Positions 1 to 9,043 of a stretch of DNA of 64,000 nucleotides are shown one piece after another. Location of the stretch: assembly GCF_002214185.1 (NCBI RefSeq), contig NZ_CP022161.1:4835767-4899766 (forward strand). Direction: 5' to 3'. The position numbers and the translations under genes were made by a program. A model generated the notes under the pieces. The model was not told where the DNA came from and did not search any database. It saw only the letters and a list, made by a program, of their open reading frames with translations. Position 1 is the first letter of the stretch. Each line of letters starts with the position of its first letter. Origin of the DNA: Streptomyces capitiformicae. GTDB taxonomy: Bacteria; Actinomycetota; Actinomycetes; Streptomycetales; Streptomycetaceae.

Positions 1-20
1 GAAACCGCGCCCCCGAGTTC

Positions 21-986
21 TTAGGCGGACCGGCTCTCCGCGGAGCGAATCGCTTCCTCGATCCCCGGATGCGCGAACTCGAACCCCGACTCCAGCAGCC
101 GCGCAGGCACCGCGCGCGTACTGCCGAGCACATCCCCGGACACCTCGCCGAGGACGAGGCGCAGCACGGGCGCCGGCACGGTGAAGAGGGTGGGCCGGCG
201 TAGGACCCGGCCCATGGCCGCGGTGATCTCACGGTTGGTCAGCGGCTCCGGCGCCGTCAGGTTGAACGGCCCGGACAGCGACGGCGAGTCGATGAGATGA
301 CGCAACGCCGCGACCTCGTCCCGCAGCGCGATGAAGCTCCAGTACTGCCGCCCGTCCCCCATCCGCCCCCCGAGCCCGGCCTTGAACAGCGGGAACAACG
401 GCCCCCACGCGCCCCCATCCCGGGCCACCACCAGCCCCGTACGGGCGAACACCGTCCGGATCCCGGCAGCCGACGCGGCCTCCGTCGCCCCCTCCCACTC
501 CACACACAGCGACGGCAGGAACCCCTCCCCGGCCGGCGCCGACTCGTCCACCACCCGGTCGCCCGTGGAGCCGTAGAACCCGATCGCGCTGCCGTTGACG
601 AACACTCCGGGCGGCGCGTCCAGGGACGCCACGGCCTTGGCGAGCGTCGAGGTGCCGAGCACCCGGCTGCGGCGGATCGTCGCCTTGTACGCCTTCGTCC
701 AGCGACGGGACGCGACCCCCGCGCCGGCGAGGTTCACCACGGCCGCGCACCCCTCCAGCGCCGCCGCGTCGACCCGCCCGGCCTCCGGATCCCAGCGCGC
801 CTCGTCCCGCGCCCGCGGCTCCCGCCGTACGAGCCGCACCACCTCGTACCCGTCCGCCATGAGGGAACGGGTCAGCGCCGAACCGATCAGACCGGACGCC
901 CCGGTGATCACGACACGGGAACCGGGCGGCACGGAGGGCACGGGCGGCACGGGCGGCACGGGCGGCACGGACGCATCATCGTTCAT
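21..986 (-). CDS. TIGR01777-family NAD(P)-dependent epimerase (SDR39U1-like)
   Basis: 321-residue extended short-chain dehydrogenase-like protein. After a Val-Pro-Pro-rich N-terminal tail encoded by a 9-bp in-frame repeat (about 928-969) comes the Rossmann motif VVITGASGLIGSAL, then VNLAGAGV and the GFYGSTGD segment typical of TIGR01777 proteins, ending in the DUF1731-like C-terminal part (APVLRLVLGE, PARLLESGF). Substrate unknown; the family is linked loosely to nucleotide-sugar epimerases and cell-division phenotypes. The ATG at 986 is chosen because the longer reading upstream has no family homology and would run into the region ahead of the divergent GNAT gene. Confidence 0.88.
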   Translation of the reverse strand: MNDDASVPPVPPVPPVPSVPPGSRVVITGASGLIGSALTRSLMADGYEVVRLVRREPRARDEARWDPEAGRVDAAALEGCAAVVNLAGAGVASRRWTKAYKATIRRSRVLGTSTLAKAVASLDAPPGVFVNGSAIGFYGSTGDRVVDESAPAGEGFLPSLCVEWEGATEAASAAGIRTVFARTGLVVARDGGAWGPLFPLFKAGLGGRMGDGRQYWSFIALRDEVAALRHLIDSPSLSGPFNLTAPEPLTNREITAAMGRVLRRPTLFTVPAPVLRLVLGEVSGDVLGSTRAVPARLLESGFEFAHPGIEEAIRSAESRSA

Positions 987-1058
987 GCCCCCATCCTGCC
1001 GGTCAGCGGCCGAGCATGTGGGCCAGGCGTGACGTACGGCCGCCGTACAGTGACCGGC

Positions 1059-1547
1059 ATGCCGGTTCCGTACACACGTCTCGCGACCCCGGACGACGAG
1101 GAGACCCTCGGTCGACTCGACCGCGTCACCTGGTCCACGCTGCATTCCGTCCAGGAACGCCCCCGACAGCCGTACGCCCCCTTCTTCAACGAGCGTTACG
1201 GCCCCGAGGACCACCTCGTCGCCGAACTCGCCGGCATCGTGGTCGGCTTCATCCGGCTCGGTCTGCCGTCACCCCTCGCCTGCCACGCGCACGTCCGCCA
1301 GATCCAGGGGCTCGTCGTCGCCGACGAGGCGCGCGGGGCCGGGGTCGGACGCGCCCTGGTGCGGGCCGCGCAGGACGAGGCCCGGCGCAGGGGAGCCCGT
1401 CGGCTCACCCTGCGGGTCCTCGGGCACAACACCCCGGCCAGGAAGCTCTACGAGTCCGAGGGGTTCGTGGTGGAGGGGATCCTGCCGGAGGAGTTCCTGC
1501 TGGACGGGACGTACGTGGACGACGTAATGATGGGCCGCCGACTCTGA
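1059..1547 (+). CDS. GNAT-family N-acetyltransferase
   Basis: 162-residue acetyltransferase that should use acetyl-CoA. The GNAT core is visible: beta-4 region IQGLVVADEARGAGVGRALV containing the acetyl-CoA pyrophosphate loop (R-x-x-G-x-G/A), then LRVLGHNTPARKLYESEGF, the conserved N-x-x-A-x-x-x-Y-x-x-x-G-F end. The start is ATG 1059; an in-frame GTG lies 9 bases upstream. Divergent from the epimerase gene with a short shared promoter region. Acceptor substrate cannot be told. Confidence 0.9.
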   Translation: MPVPYTRLATPDDEETLGRLDRVTWSTLHSVQERPRQPYAPFFNERYGPEDHLVAELAGIVVGFIRLGLPSPLACHAHVRQIQGLVVADEARGAGVGRALVRAAQDEARRRGARRLTLRVLGHNTPARKLYESEGFVVEGILPEEFLLDGTYVDDVMMGRRL

Positions 1548-1555
1548 CCGACCCA

Positions 1556-1619
1556 CCCCCTCACGACGTCACCCCCTCACGACGTCACCCCCTCACGACG
1601 TCACCCCCTCACGACGTCA
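1556..1619. repeat. Four tandem 16-bp repeats plus terminal hairpin
   Basis: Four perfect copies of CCCCCTCACGACGTCA run from 1556 to 1619 between two convergent genes. The last copy pairs with the 3' end of the protease gene: CTCACGAC (1608-1615) and GTCGTGAG (1624-1631) form an 8-bp stem with an 8-nt loop. The hairpin contains the stop codon of the minus-strand gene, so it may act as a terminator or 3' stabiliser. Confidence 0.85.
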
Positions 1620-2801
1620 CGAGGTCGTGAGCTCCCCCGTGTCCACCGCCGCCGTCGAGGTCGCCGCCCGCCGCGCCTCGGCGGCGACCTCCTCCACGGT
1701 CAGGACGTAACCCGTCTCGGCGTCCGAGGTGGAGCGGGCGAAGACGACGCCGTAGACCTGGCCCTGGGTGGTGAGGAGGGGGCCGCCGGAGTTGCCGGGG
1801 CGGACGGTGGAGCGGATCGAGTAGATGTCGCGGGTGACCTGGTCGGTGTTGTAGATGTTGCGGCCGGTCGCGTCGATACGGCTGGCGACGGTGGCCGCCT
1901 GGAGGTCGAGGCCGCCGTCCTCCGGGTAGCCGGCGACGACCGCCGCGTCGCCGCGCGAGGCGCTGTCGTCGAAGCGCAGGAGGGGCGCGCGCAGACCCGG
2001 GACGTAGAGCACCGCCACGTCCTTGTCGGCGTCGAAGAGCACCACGCGCGCCTCGTACGCCTTGCCCACGCCGCCCACGCGCACACTCGGGTCGTCGATG
2101 CCCGCCACCACATGGGCGTTGGTCATCACATGCTCGGTCGCGTACACGAAGCCGCTGCCCTCGCGGCCCTGGGTGCCCGAGACTCCCTCGATCTTGACCG
2201 TGCTGCGCTTGGCGGCGCTGGTCGCGGCCGCCGTGACGCTGTCCCCGGAGGGCTTGGCGACCTCGGCCGTCGCCTCGTTCTCGAACGGGTTGAAAACCTG
2301 CGGGAAGCCCGCCTCGGTGAGCGCGGAGGTGGCGTTGGAGAACCAGGCCGGGGTGGTGTCCGGCATGGTGTTCTGCACGGCCCCGAGCAGCGCGGAGTTG
2401 CGTATCGAGTTGGTGACCACCGGGGACGAGGAGGCCCCGAGAACGCTGGCGGCCACCCAGGCCACGATGAGCACGGCGACCGTGTTGGCCGCCGCCCCGC
2501 CGATGCCGTCGGCCACCCGCAGCGGGCTGCGGTCTATCTCCCGGCGCAGCGTCAGCGCCAGCCGGCCCGCCAGTTCGTGCCCGATCACCCCCGGTACCAG
2601 CACCGTCAGCACCGCCGTGACCGTCGCCGCCGGGGTGCCCGCCTCGACCAGCTCCATCACCCAGGGCAGTACCCAGACGCCGATCGCCGCGCCGCCCACG
2701 AAACCGGCCAGGGACACACATCCCGCGACCAGGCCGCGACGGTACCCGGACGCCGCGTAGGCCAGGATCACCAGCATCAGCAGGATGTCGAGCACGTCCA
2801 C
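1617..2801 (-). CDS. marP: MarP-family membrane-anchored serine protease
   Basis: 394 residues: a CvpA-like membrane domain (about 1-130, four hydrophobic segments) followed by a periplasm-facing trypsin-like protease. The catalytic triad is visible: His230 in MTNAHVV, Asp261 in DKDVAVL and Ser338 in RPGNSGGPLL. In Mycobacterium tuberculosis, MarP protects against acid and oxidative stress by cleaving a peptidoglycan hydrolase. The start is GTG 2801, with AAAGG 10 nt upstream on the coding strand. The last codons lie in the tandem-repeat hairpin at 1608-1631. The next gene away is a peptidoglycan amidase, transcribed divergently, which fits a shared envelope theme. Confidence 0.88.
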   Translation of the reverse strand: MDVLDILLMLVILAYAASGYRRGLVAGCVSLAGFVGGAAIGVWVLPWVMELVEAGTPAATVTAVLTVLVPGVIGHELAGRLALTLRREIDRSPLRVADGIGGAAANTVAVLIVAWVAASVLGASSSPVVTNSIRNSALLGAVQNTMPDTTPAWFSNATSALTEAGFPQVFNPFENEATAEVAKPSGDSVTAAATSAAKRSTVKIEGVSGTQGREGSGFVYATEHVMTNAHVVAGIDDPSVRVGGVGKAYEARVVLFDADKDVAVLYVPGLRAPLLRFDDSASRGDAAVVAGYPEDGGLDLQAATVASRIDATGRNIYNTDQVTRDIYSIRSTVRPGNSGGPLLTTQGQVYGVVFARSTSDAETGYVLTVEEVAAEARRAATSTAAVDTGELTTS

Positions 2802-3040
2802 TCCAGCCGCCTTTCCATCGGGACCCTGTAGTACGCGTGGGGTGGGCGCAGTGATCAGCTACGTGCGCACGGCGCCCCGGCGACGTACGGAAATCAGCCA
2901 CCAGCGCGCCCCATGTGCCTGGAACCTCAAATCTGCCTGGAACCGTAAAAACGTCCCGGACCGCGCGGTTGGTTCCTTCCACTTACACCGGGTGGCACAC
3001 CCCACATGCGGCGGACGGACCATCGGGTGAGGCTGGGCGC

Positions 3041-3943
3041 ATGCGTGTGTTCCGGAAGTCGCGGGGGGCGCGAACGCGGCGGCCGCTACGCGTGTGGCGG
3101 CGCCGAATCGGGCGCCCGCGCGTACGGATATGGCTGCTTTGTGATCAGGTACGACTCGCCGTGCTCCGCGCGCGCGGGCGGACGACTCCGCCCCGTCCCG
3201 TCCTCCTCGTGCTGGCCTGCCTGCCGGGGCTGGTCGCCGTCCTGGCGCTGGTGCTGTGCGCGATCGGCGTGGACCGTACGGCGCCCCGCCTCGCCCAGCA
3301 GCCCGTCGAGGCCCGTCCCGCCCTCCCGCACCAGGCGCCCAGACCCTCCATCGTGCCGAGGGCCCGCTGGCTGGCCGGGGACGCCCGCAGCCAGCCGCCC
3401 GCCCGCTACGACGACCGGGTCGCCGCCGTCTTCATCCACCACACGGACTCGCCGAACGACTACGACTGCGCCGACGCCCCCCGCATCATCCGCTACCTGT
3501 ACGCGGGCCAGACCGGCGCCAAGGACTGGGACGACATCGGCTACAACTTCCTCGTCGACCGCTGCGGCACCATCTACGAGGGCCGCGCGGGCGGCGTCGA
3601 CCGCCCCGTCACCGGCGCCCACACCCAGGGCTTCAACCACCGCACCACCGGCATCGCCGCCCTCGGCACCTTCACCGCCGGCGTGCCGGTCCCGCAGGCC
3701 ATGACCGACGCGATCGCCCGCCTCGCCGCCTGGAAACTCGGCCTCTCGGACCTCGACCCACGCGGCAGCGTGCGCCTCACCTCCAGCAACAGCCTCAGCC
3801 GCTACGCCGCCGGCACCACGGTCCTGCTGCCCACCCTCGCGGGCCACAGCGACGGCTACATGACCAGTTGCCCCGGCGCGGCCCTCGCGGAACGACTGCC
3901 CGCGATCAGGGAACTGGCGGCACGGCTCCAGGGACGACGTTGA
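3041..3943 (+). CDS. Membrane-anchored PGRP/amidase_2 N-acetylmuramoyl-L-alanine amidase
   Basis: 300 residues. A basic N-terminal stretch is followed by one membrane segment (about 53-77), so the catalytic domain should lie outside the membrane. The amidase_2/PGRP zinc site is complete: His133 or His134 in FIHHTD, His269 in GHSDGY and Cys277 in TSCPG. The fold motifs IGYNFLVDRCGTIYEGRAGG and HTQGFNHRTTGIAALG are typical. It should cleave the amide between MurNAc and L-Ala. The ATG at 3041 is preferred over the upstream in-frame start at 2915 because it begins the basic pre-membrane tail. Confidence 0.88.
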   Translation: MRVFRKSRGARTRRPLRVWRRRIGRPRVRIWLLCDQVRLAVLRARGRTTPPRPVLLVLACLPGLVAVLALVLCAIGVDRTAPRLAQQPVEARPALPHQAPRPSIVPRARWLAGDARSQPPARYDDRVAAVFIHHTDSPNDYDCADAPRIIRYLYAGQTGAKDWDDIGYNFLVDRCGTIYEGRAGGVDRPVTGAHTQGFNHRTTGIAALGTFTAGVPVPQAMTDAIARLAAWKLGLSDLDPRGSVRLTSSNSLSRYAAGTTVLLPTLAGHSDGYMTSCPGAALAERLPAIRELAARLQGRR

Positions 3944-4029
3944 GACGGATCTCATGAGCTTCAGAACGCGTCCAACACGTCGCGAAACCGAAGAAGTCCT
4001 GGTCCTCCGCCCTGCGGAGCCCCCGGACG

Positions 4030-4233
4030 GTGGCCTGCGCGACCGCCGTCGTCGTGCTCGGCCCGTCCGCCGTCACCGCGTCCGCGCTGGAGCGCGCCAA
4101 CTCGGCCCCGCCGCACGGCGCGGCCGCCCCCGAGCACCCGGCCCCGGGCAGGGAACACCACCACGTCCAGCCGCACACCACCGAGCAGTATGCGTACCTG
4201 CCGCGCACCACGAGCCGCAGCCTGCGCGCCTGA
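4030..4233 (+). CDS. Possible small exported or membrane protein
   Basis: A 67-codon reading frame from GTG 4030. The N terminus is a hydrophobic, alanine-rich stretch (CATAVVVLGPSAVTASALE) resembling a signal peptide with an AXA-like site, then a His/Pro-rich tail. The frame is open upstream to 3958 without ATG, GTG or TTG. That longer reading adds a basic segment (KPKKSWSSALRSPRTV) just before the hydrophobic part, as in a signal peptide n-region. No ribosome site is obvious. Not recognised; kept as a low-confidence call. Confidence 0.35.
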   Translation: MACATAVVVLGPSAVTASALERANSAPPHGAAAPEHPAPGREHHHVQPHTTEQYAYLPRTTSRSLRA

Positions 4234-4240
4234 CCCCCAC

Positions 4241-4286
4241 GTCCGGCTACGTCCTGCTACGTCCGGCTACGTCCGGCTACGTCCGG
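4241..4286. repeat. 10-bp tandem repeat at the 3' end of the DUF4240 gene
   Basis: Four and a half copies of GTCCGGCTAC (4241-4286; the second copy has one change). The last copies encode the C terminus and stop codon of the minus-strand DUF4240 gene. Confidence 0.8.
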
Positions 4287-4795
4287 AACCGCTCCCAGAG
4301 CTTCGGATAGCGTTCCGCGAGGGCGGTCTCGTTCTCGAAGTCGACCGGGGTGCCCTCGGGTTCTCCGGGGGCGGGCGGGATGCCGAGGTCCGGGGCGACG
4401 ACACCGGTGAGCTGCTCGTACGCCTCGTCCGCGGCGTATCCCAGCTCCTCGCCGTCGCCGTCGATCTCCTCGTCGAAGTCGTCCAGCAGGTCGGCGAGCG
4501 AGTCCGGGTCGTGCACCGCGCCCTCGAAGACCTCCCGGCCCTGGCCGATCAGCCAGCACCGGAAGAAGTCGAACGCGTCGTCGCTGGCTCCGTCCAGCAG
4601 CACCCAGGCGGCGCCCCACACATCCCAGGTGTACGCGCGGTTGTAACGCGACTCGAAGTGCCGGGCGAAGTCCAGCACGGCCTCCGGGTCCAGGCGGCCG
4701 AGCCGTTCCACGAGCAGGTCGGCGTGGTCCTCGGGATCGCCCTCGGCGTCCTCCCGGGTCGTGTCCACCAGCTCCCAGAACTCCATCTCGTCCAT
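4277..4795 (-). CDS. DUF4240 domain protein
   Basis: 172-residue acidic soluble protein starting MDEMEFWELVDTTR, the hallmark of the DUF4240 family. The start is the ATG at 4795, where the family domain begins; an upstream in-frame ATG (4879) would only add an unconserved tail. Strongly acidic middle (DDFDEEIDGDGEELG). Function unknown; in Streptomyces such proteins are common and sometimes sit near toxin-immunity-like genes, but nothing here suggests that role. Confidence 0.85.
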   Translation of the reverse strand: MDEMEFWELVDTTREDAEGDPEDHADLLVERLGRLDPEAVLDFARHFESRYNRAYTWDVWGAAWVLLDGASDDAFDFFRCWLIGQGREVFEGAVHDPDSLADLLDDFDEEIDGDGEELGYAADEAYEQLTGVVAPDLGIPPAPGEPEGTPVDFENETALAERYPKLWERFRT

Positions 4796-4875
4796 CACGG
4801 GACAAGCATCGTGCCTGGAGGGGTGGGACGCACGTGGAGGGCGACGGATTGTCGGTCCGCGAGCTGTGTCCCGCG

Positions 4876-5880
4876 TCACGTGTACAGCGCGGCGAGCCGC
4901 CGCGCGTCGTCCGCGAACCGGGCCCGGAGGGCTTCGGGCGCCAGCACCTCGACCTCCGGGCCGAGCGCCGTGAGCTGGCTGTGCGCGACCTCCTCCGACT
5001 CGACCCCGAGCGTGACCGTGACCCGGCCGTGGTCGTCGGGCCCGTCGGTCACCGCCGTCAGGGCGTCCCGGGCCGCGATGGGATCCACGACGTACGGCAG
5101 CCTCCGCGTGCCCTCCGCCGAGAGCCGTACGACGACTTCGGCACGCAGGATCGAGCGGGCGAACCGCTCCGCCTGGTTGTCCCAGTAGCGGGGAAGGTCG
5201 AAGTCCTCGTCACGGACGAAGCGATCGGACCCGGTGTCGGCGTCCGTGACGACATCGACGGTGGTGAAGCGGTCGATGCGATACGTGCGGAAGGAGCCGG
5301 TGGCGGGCTCTGGGACGCGTGCGCGGGCGCACAGGTACCAGACGCCGGCCTTGAGCACGAGCCCGTACGGCTCCAGCACCCGTTCGACCTCGCTGTCTCC
5401 CCGCTGGTAGCGCGCGGTGATCCGGCGGTCGTCCCACACCGCGTCCGCGATGGCGGGGAGGAGCTCGGGGGTCTTGGGTTCGTTGAACCAGCTCGGGGCG
5501 TCGAGGTGGAACCGCTGGGCCGCGTTGCGGGAGGCGTCGCGGAGGGAGGGGAGGAGGGCGGCCGACACCTTCAGCCGGGCGGCGGAGGCCGCGTCCTCCA
5601 GGCCCATCTCGCGCAGGGCGCCCGGTACGCCGCTGAGGAACAGGGCCTCGGCCTCGGTGCGGGCCAGGCCGGTGAGGCGGGTCCGGTAGCCGCCGATCAG
5701 CCGGTAGCCGCCGGCCCGGCCGCGGTCCGCGTACACCGGGACGCCGGCCTCCGACAGCGCCTGGGCGTCCCGCGTGACCGTGCGCTCCGACACCTCCAGC
5801 TCGCGGGCCAGTTCGGCGGCGGTCATGGACGCCCGCGCCTGAAGAAGCAGCACCATTTTGATGAGCCGAGCAGCACGCAT
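4876..5880 (-). CDS. WYL-domain HTH transcriptional regulator (YafY/DeoR-like)
   Basis: 334 residues. The N-terminal helix-turn-helix (about 1-60: MTAAELARELEVSERTVTRD) is followed by a WYL ligand-sensing domain with GLVLKAGVWYLCARAR (about 175-190) and a C-terminal WCX-like part. WYL proteins bind nucleic-acid or other ligands and act as repressors or activators. It is separated from aceE by a strong hairpin (5934-5975), so it is probably transcribed alone. Target genes cannot be inferred. Confidence 0.88.
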   Translation of the reverse strand: MRAARLIKMVLLLQARASMTAAELARELEVSERTVTRDAQALSEAGVPVYADRGRAGGYRLIGGYRTRLTGLARTEAEALFLSGVPGALREMGLEDAASAARLKVSAALLPSLRDASRNAAQRFHLDAPSWFNEPKTPELLPAIADAVWDDRRITARYQRGDSEVERVLEPYGLVLKAGVWYLCARARVPEPATGSFRTYRIDRFTTVDVVTDADTGSDRFVRDEDFDLPRYWDNQAERFARSILRAEVVVRLSAEGTRRLPYVVDPIAARDALTAVTDGPDDHGRVTVTLGVESEEVAHSQLTALGPEVEVLAPEALRARFADDARRLAALYT

Positions 5881-5933
5881 ACGCCCATGATTGCCGACGG
5901 TGCGTTTGTACGTGCGGGTGGCGTCGGGTTGCT

Positions 5934-5975
5934 CGCGCAGTTTCCCGCGCCCCTTCAGGCGCGGGAAACTGCGCG
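5934..5975. terminator. 18-bp perfect hairpin downstream of aceE
   Basis: Arms 5934-5951 and 5958-5975 are perfect reverse complements (CGCGCAGTTTCCCGCGCC) with a 6-nt loop, CCTTCA. It lies 26 bases after the aceE stop and ahead of the WYL gene, so it most likely ends aceE transcription. The sequence belongs to a family of palindromes also seen at 33968-34003 and 36186-36206. Confidence 0.8.
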
Positions 5976-6000
5976 GCGGGGTCGAAGAACCCCCCCCGCT

Positions 6001-8703
6001 TTACAGCCCGTACTGCTCCCGCGCCTCCTTCACCGCCGTCGCCTTGACCTCGCCGCGCCGCGCCAGCTGGGCCAGCGCGGCGACGACGATGGACTGGGCG
6101 TCGACGCCGAAGTGGCGGCGGGCGGCCTCGCGGGTGTCCGACAGGCCGAAGCCGTCGGCACCGAGCGAGGAGTAGTCCTGCTCGACCCACTGGGCGATCT
6201 GGTCGGGGACCTGGCGCATGTAGTCGGAGACGGCCAGCACCGGCCCCTCGGCCCCCTGCAGGGCCTGCCGGATGTACGGCACCCGCTCCTCACCCCGCAG
6301 CAGCGCGGCATCCGCCTCCAGCGCGTCCCGACGCAGCTCGCTCCAGGACGTGGCCGACCAGACGTCCGCCGCGACGCCCCACTCCTCCACGAGCAGCTTC
6401 TGCGCCTCCAGAGCCCAGTGGATCGCCGTACCGGCGCCGAGGAGCTGGATCCGCGGAGAGTTGGCGGTCGGCGACAGGCCCGCCGACTCCGCCGTGTTGA
6501 AGCGGTACAGCCCCTTGACGATGCCCTCGTCGATACCGAGACCGGCCGGCTTGGCGGGCTGGGGGAGGGGCTCGTTGTAGACCGTCAGGTAGTAGAAGAC
6601 GTTCGGGTCCTCACCCGGTGCCGCCTCCCCGTACATCCGGCGCAGACCGTCCTTCACGATCGCCGCGACCTCGTACGCGAAGGCGGGGTCGTACGTCAGC
6701 GCCGCCGGGTTGGTGGCCGCGATCACCGGCGAGTGACCGTCCGCGTGCTGGAGGCCCTCGCCCGTCAGGGTCGTACGGCCGGCCGTCGCGCCGACGAGGA
6801 AGCCGCGGCCCAGCTGGTCGCCGAGCTGCCACATCTGGTCGGCGGTGCGCTGCCAGCCGAACATCGAGTAGAAGATGTAGAAGGGGATCATCGCCTCGCC
6901 GTGCGTGGCGTACGCGGTGGACGCGGCGATGAAGTCCGCCATCGAACCGGCCTCGGTGATCCCCTCGTTGAGGATCTGGCCGTCCTTGGCCTCCTTGTAG
7001 TACATCAGCTGGTCACGGTCGACCGGCTCGTACGTCTGGCCTTTGGGGGAGTAGATCCCGAGGGAGGGGAAGAGCGACTCCATACCGAAGGTGCGCGCCT
7101 CGTCCGGCACGATCGGCACCCAGCGCCTGCCCGTCTCCTTGTCGCGGACCAGGTCCTTGATGAGGCGTACGAAGGCCATCGTCGTCGCCACGTTCTGGGA
7201 GCCGGAGCCCTTGTCGAAGGACGTGAACGCCTTCTCGGCGGGGGCGGGCAGGGGCGCGAGCGCGTGCGTACGGCGGGCCGGGGCCGGGCCGCCGAGTGCC
7301 GCGCGGCGCTCCTGGAGGTAGCGGACCTCGGGGGAGTCGGCGCCGGGGTGGCCGTAGGGGACGACCCCGTCGACGAAGTCGCTGTCCTTGATGGGGAGTT
7401 CGAGCAGGTCGCGCATCGCCTTGAACTCGTCCACCGACAGCTTCTTCATCTGGTGGTTGGCGTTCTTCGACGCGAAGCCCTCACCGAGGGTGAAGCCCTT
7501 GACGGTCTGGGCCAGGATGACGGTCGGGGCGCCCTTGAACTCGACGGCGGCCTTGTAGGCGGCGTACACCTTGCGCGCCTCGTGACCGCCACGGGAGAGG
7601 TGGAAGCACTCGAGGATCTTGTCGTCGCTCAGCAGCTTCGCCATCTCGACGAGCGCGGGGTCCTTGCCGAAGAAGTCCTGGCGGATGTAGGCGGCGTCAC
7701 GCGTCTGATACGTCTGGACCTGCGCGTCGGGCACCTCGCGCAGACGGCGTACGAGCGCGCCGGTGGTGTCGAGCTGGAACAGCTCGTCCCATGCCGAGCC
7801 CCAGAGCGTCTTGATGACGTTCCAGCCCGCGCCGCGGAACTGGGCCTCCAGCTCCTGCACGATCTTGAAGTTGGCGCGGACCGGGCCGTCGAGGCGCTGC
7901 AGGTTGCAGTTGATGACGAAGGTGAGGTTGTCCAGGCCTTCGCGGCTCGCGAGGGCGAGGGCCGCCGTCGACTCCGGCTCGTCCATCTCGCCGTCGCCGA
8001 GGAACGCCCAGACGTGGGAGTCGGAGACGTCCTTGATGCCGCGGCTGGTCAGGTAGCGGTTGAAACGCGCCTGATAGATCGCCGACAGCGGGCCGAGGCC
8101 CATCGACACCGTCGGGAACTCCCACAGCCAGGGCAGGCGGCGGGGGTGCGGGTACGACGGGAGGCCGTTGCCGCCCGACTCACGGCGGAAGTTGTCGAGG
8201 TGCTGCTCGTTCAGGCGGCCGTCGAGGAAGGCGCGGGCGTAGATACCGGGGGAGGCGTGGCCCTGGATGTAGAGCTGGTCGCCCGAGCCATCGGCCTCCT
8301 TGCCCCTGAAGAAGTGGTTGAAGCCCGTCTCGTAGAGCCAGGCGGCGGAGGCGAAGGTGGCGATGTGGCCGCCGACGCCGTATTTGCTGCCCCGGGTGAC
8401 CATCGCGGCCGCGTTCCAGCGGTTCCACGCGGTGATCCTCCGCTCCATCTCCTCGTCACCGGGCGCGGACGGCTCGGCGGCGGTGGGAATGGTGTTGACG
8501 TAGTCCGTCTCGAGCAGCTTGGGCAGCGCGATGCCGTTGCCCTCCGCGCGCTCCAGGGTGCGGCGCATCAGATACGCGGCCCGGTGCGGCCCGGCCGCCT
8601 TGGTGACGGCGTCCAGCGAGGCCTGCCATTCGGCGGTCTCCTCCGGATCGCGGTCAGGGAGCTGGTCGAGCGCGCTCGGCTGGATGGCCTTGGGGTCGGT
8701 CAT
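6001..8703 (-). CDS. aceE: Pyruvate dehydrogenase E1 component, homodimeric type
   Basis: 900 residues, the usual length of the actinobacterial homodimeric E1. It decarboxylates pyruvate with thiamine diphosphate and passes the acetyl group to the lipoyl domain of E2. The ThDP motif is clear: GDGEMDEPES followed about 30 residues later by NCNLQRLDGP. The start ATG 8703 has GGAAGG about 10 nt upstream; an in-frame start further up (8805) is unlikely. It shares orientation with the GntR gene (14729) and the E2 gene (15588). From memory, S. coelicolor has lpd-sucB-gntR-aceE in that order, here split by the ATPase block. Confidence 0.96.
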   Translation of the reverse strand: MTDPKAIQPSALDQLPDRDPEETAEWQASLDAVTKAAGPHRAAYLMRRTLERAEGNGIALPKLLETDYVNTIPTAAEPSAPGDEEMERRITAWNRWNAAAMVTRGSKYGVGGHIATFASAAWLYETGFNHFFRGKEADGSGDQLYIQGHASPGIYARAFLDGRLNEQHLDNFRRESGGNGLPSYPHPRRLPWLWEFPTVSMGLGPLSAIYQARFNRYLTSRGIKDVSDSHVWAFLGDGEMDEPESTAALALASREGLDNLTFVINCNLQRLDGPVRANFKIVQELEAQFRGAGWNVIKTLWGSAWDELFQLDTTGALVRRLREVPDAQVQTYQTRDAAYIRQDFFGKDPALVEMAKLLSDDKILECFHLSRGGHEARKVYAAYKAAVEFKGAPTVILAQTVKGFTLGEGFASKNANHQMKKLSVDEFKAMRDLLELPIKDSDFVDGVVPYGHPGADSPEVRYLQERRAALGGPAPARRTHALAPLPAPAEKAFTSFDKGSGSQNVATTMAFVRLIKDLVRDKETGRRWVPIVPDEARTFGMESLFPSLGIYSPKGQTYEPVDRDQLMYYKEAKDGQILNEGITEAGSMADFIAASTAYATHGEAMIPFYIFYSMFGWQRTADQMWQLGDQLGRGFLVGATAGRTTLTGEGLQHADGHSPVIAATNPAALTYDPAFAYEVAAIVKDGLRRMYGEAAPGEDPNVFYYLTVYNEPLPQPAKPAGLGIDEGIVKGLYRFNTAESAGLSPTANSPRIQLLGAGTAIHWALEAQKLLVEEWGVAADVWSATSWSELRRDALEADAALLRGEERVPYIRQALQGAEGPVLAVSDYMRQVPDQIAQWVEQDYSSLGADGFGLSDTREAARRHFGVDAQSIVVAALAQLARRGEVKATAVKEAREQYGL

Positions 8704-8848
8704 TGCGCCGCCTTCCTCAGTCGAAGGGGGTTCCCTCATCGGTAAGGGTTCGGGGTTGCCCTTTGTCTTTGGCAGGACAGGGCGGGGGCCTTGGTGCTGT
8801 GACACCTCGCGGCTACCGCCGCGTGGCCCGTCGGCGACTGTAACTCGC

Positions 8849-8865
8849 TGATCGATGATCGATCA
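8849..8865. promoter_or_regulatory. 17-bp palindrome upstream of aceE
   Basis: TGATCGATGATCGATCA is a palindrome of two 8-bp arms around one base, about 146 bp upstream of the aceE ATG. This 340-bp intergenic stretch (8704-9043) holds no gene that I can support and must contain the aceE promoter. A regulator site, possibly for the nearby GntR protein, is an inference. Confidence 0.45.
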
Positions 8866-9043
8866 AAGGGTTGAGGGGCAAAACTTCTTGATCGCGAGAA
8901 AGTCGGCACGGGGTGCCTCCAGTGGGGACACCGGGTGCCGTGTCACTCGGGAGTTTGCGCAGGTGAGGCGGCGTTTGAGCAGGTGTGCAGCGGGGCCGGG
9001 CGCACACTGGCTCCGGCCCTGTGGGTTTTGAGGGTGTCAACGG

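Noticed and set aside
4834..8745. 1303-codon open frame on the plus strand opposite the WYL and aceE genes
   Set aside because: It is the antisense shadow of two well-recognised minus-strand genes. Its translation is Arg/Val/Gly-rich with no family signature.
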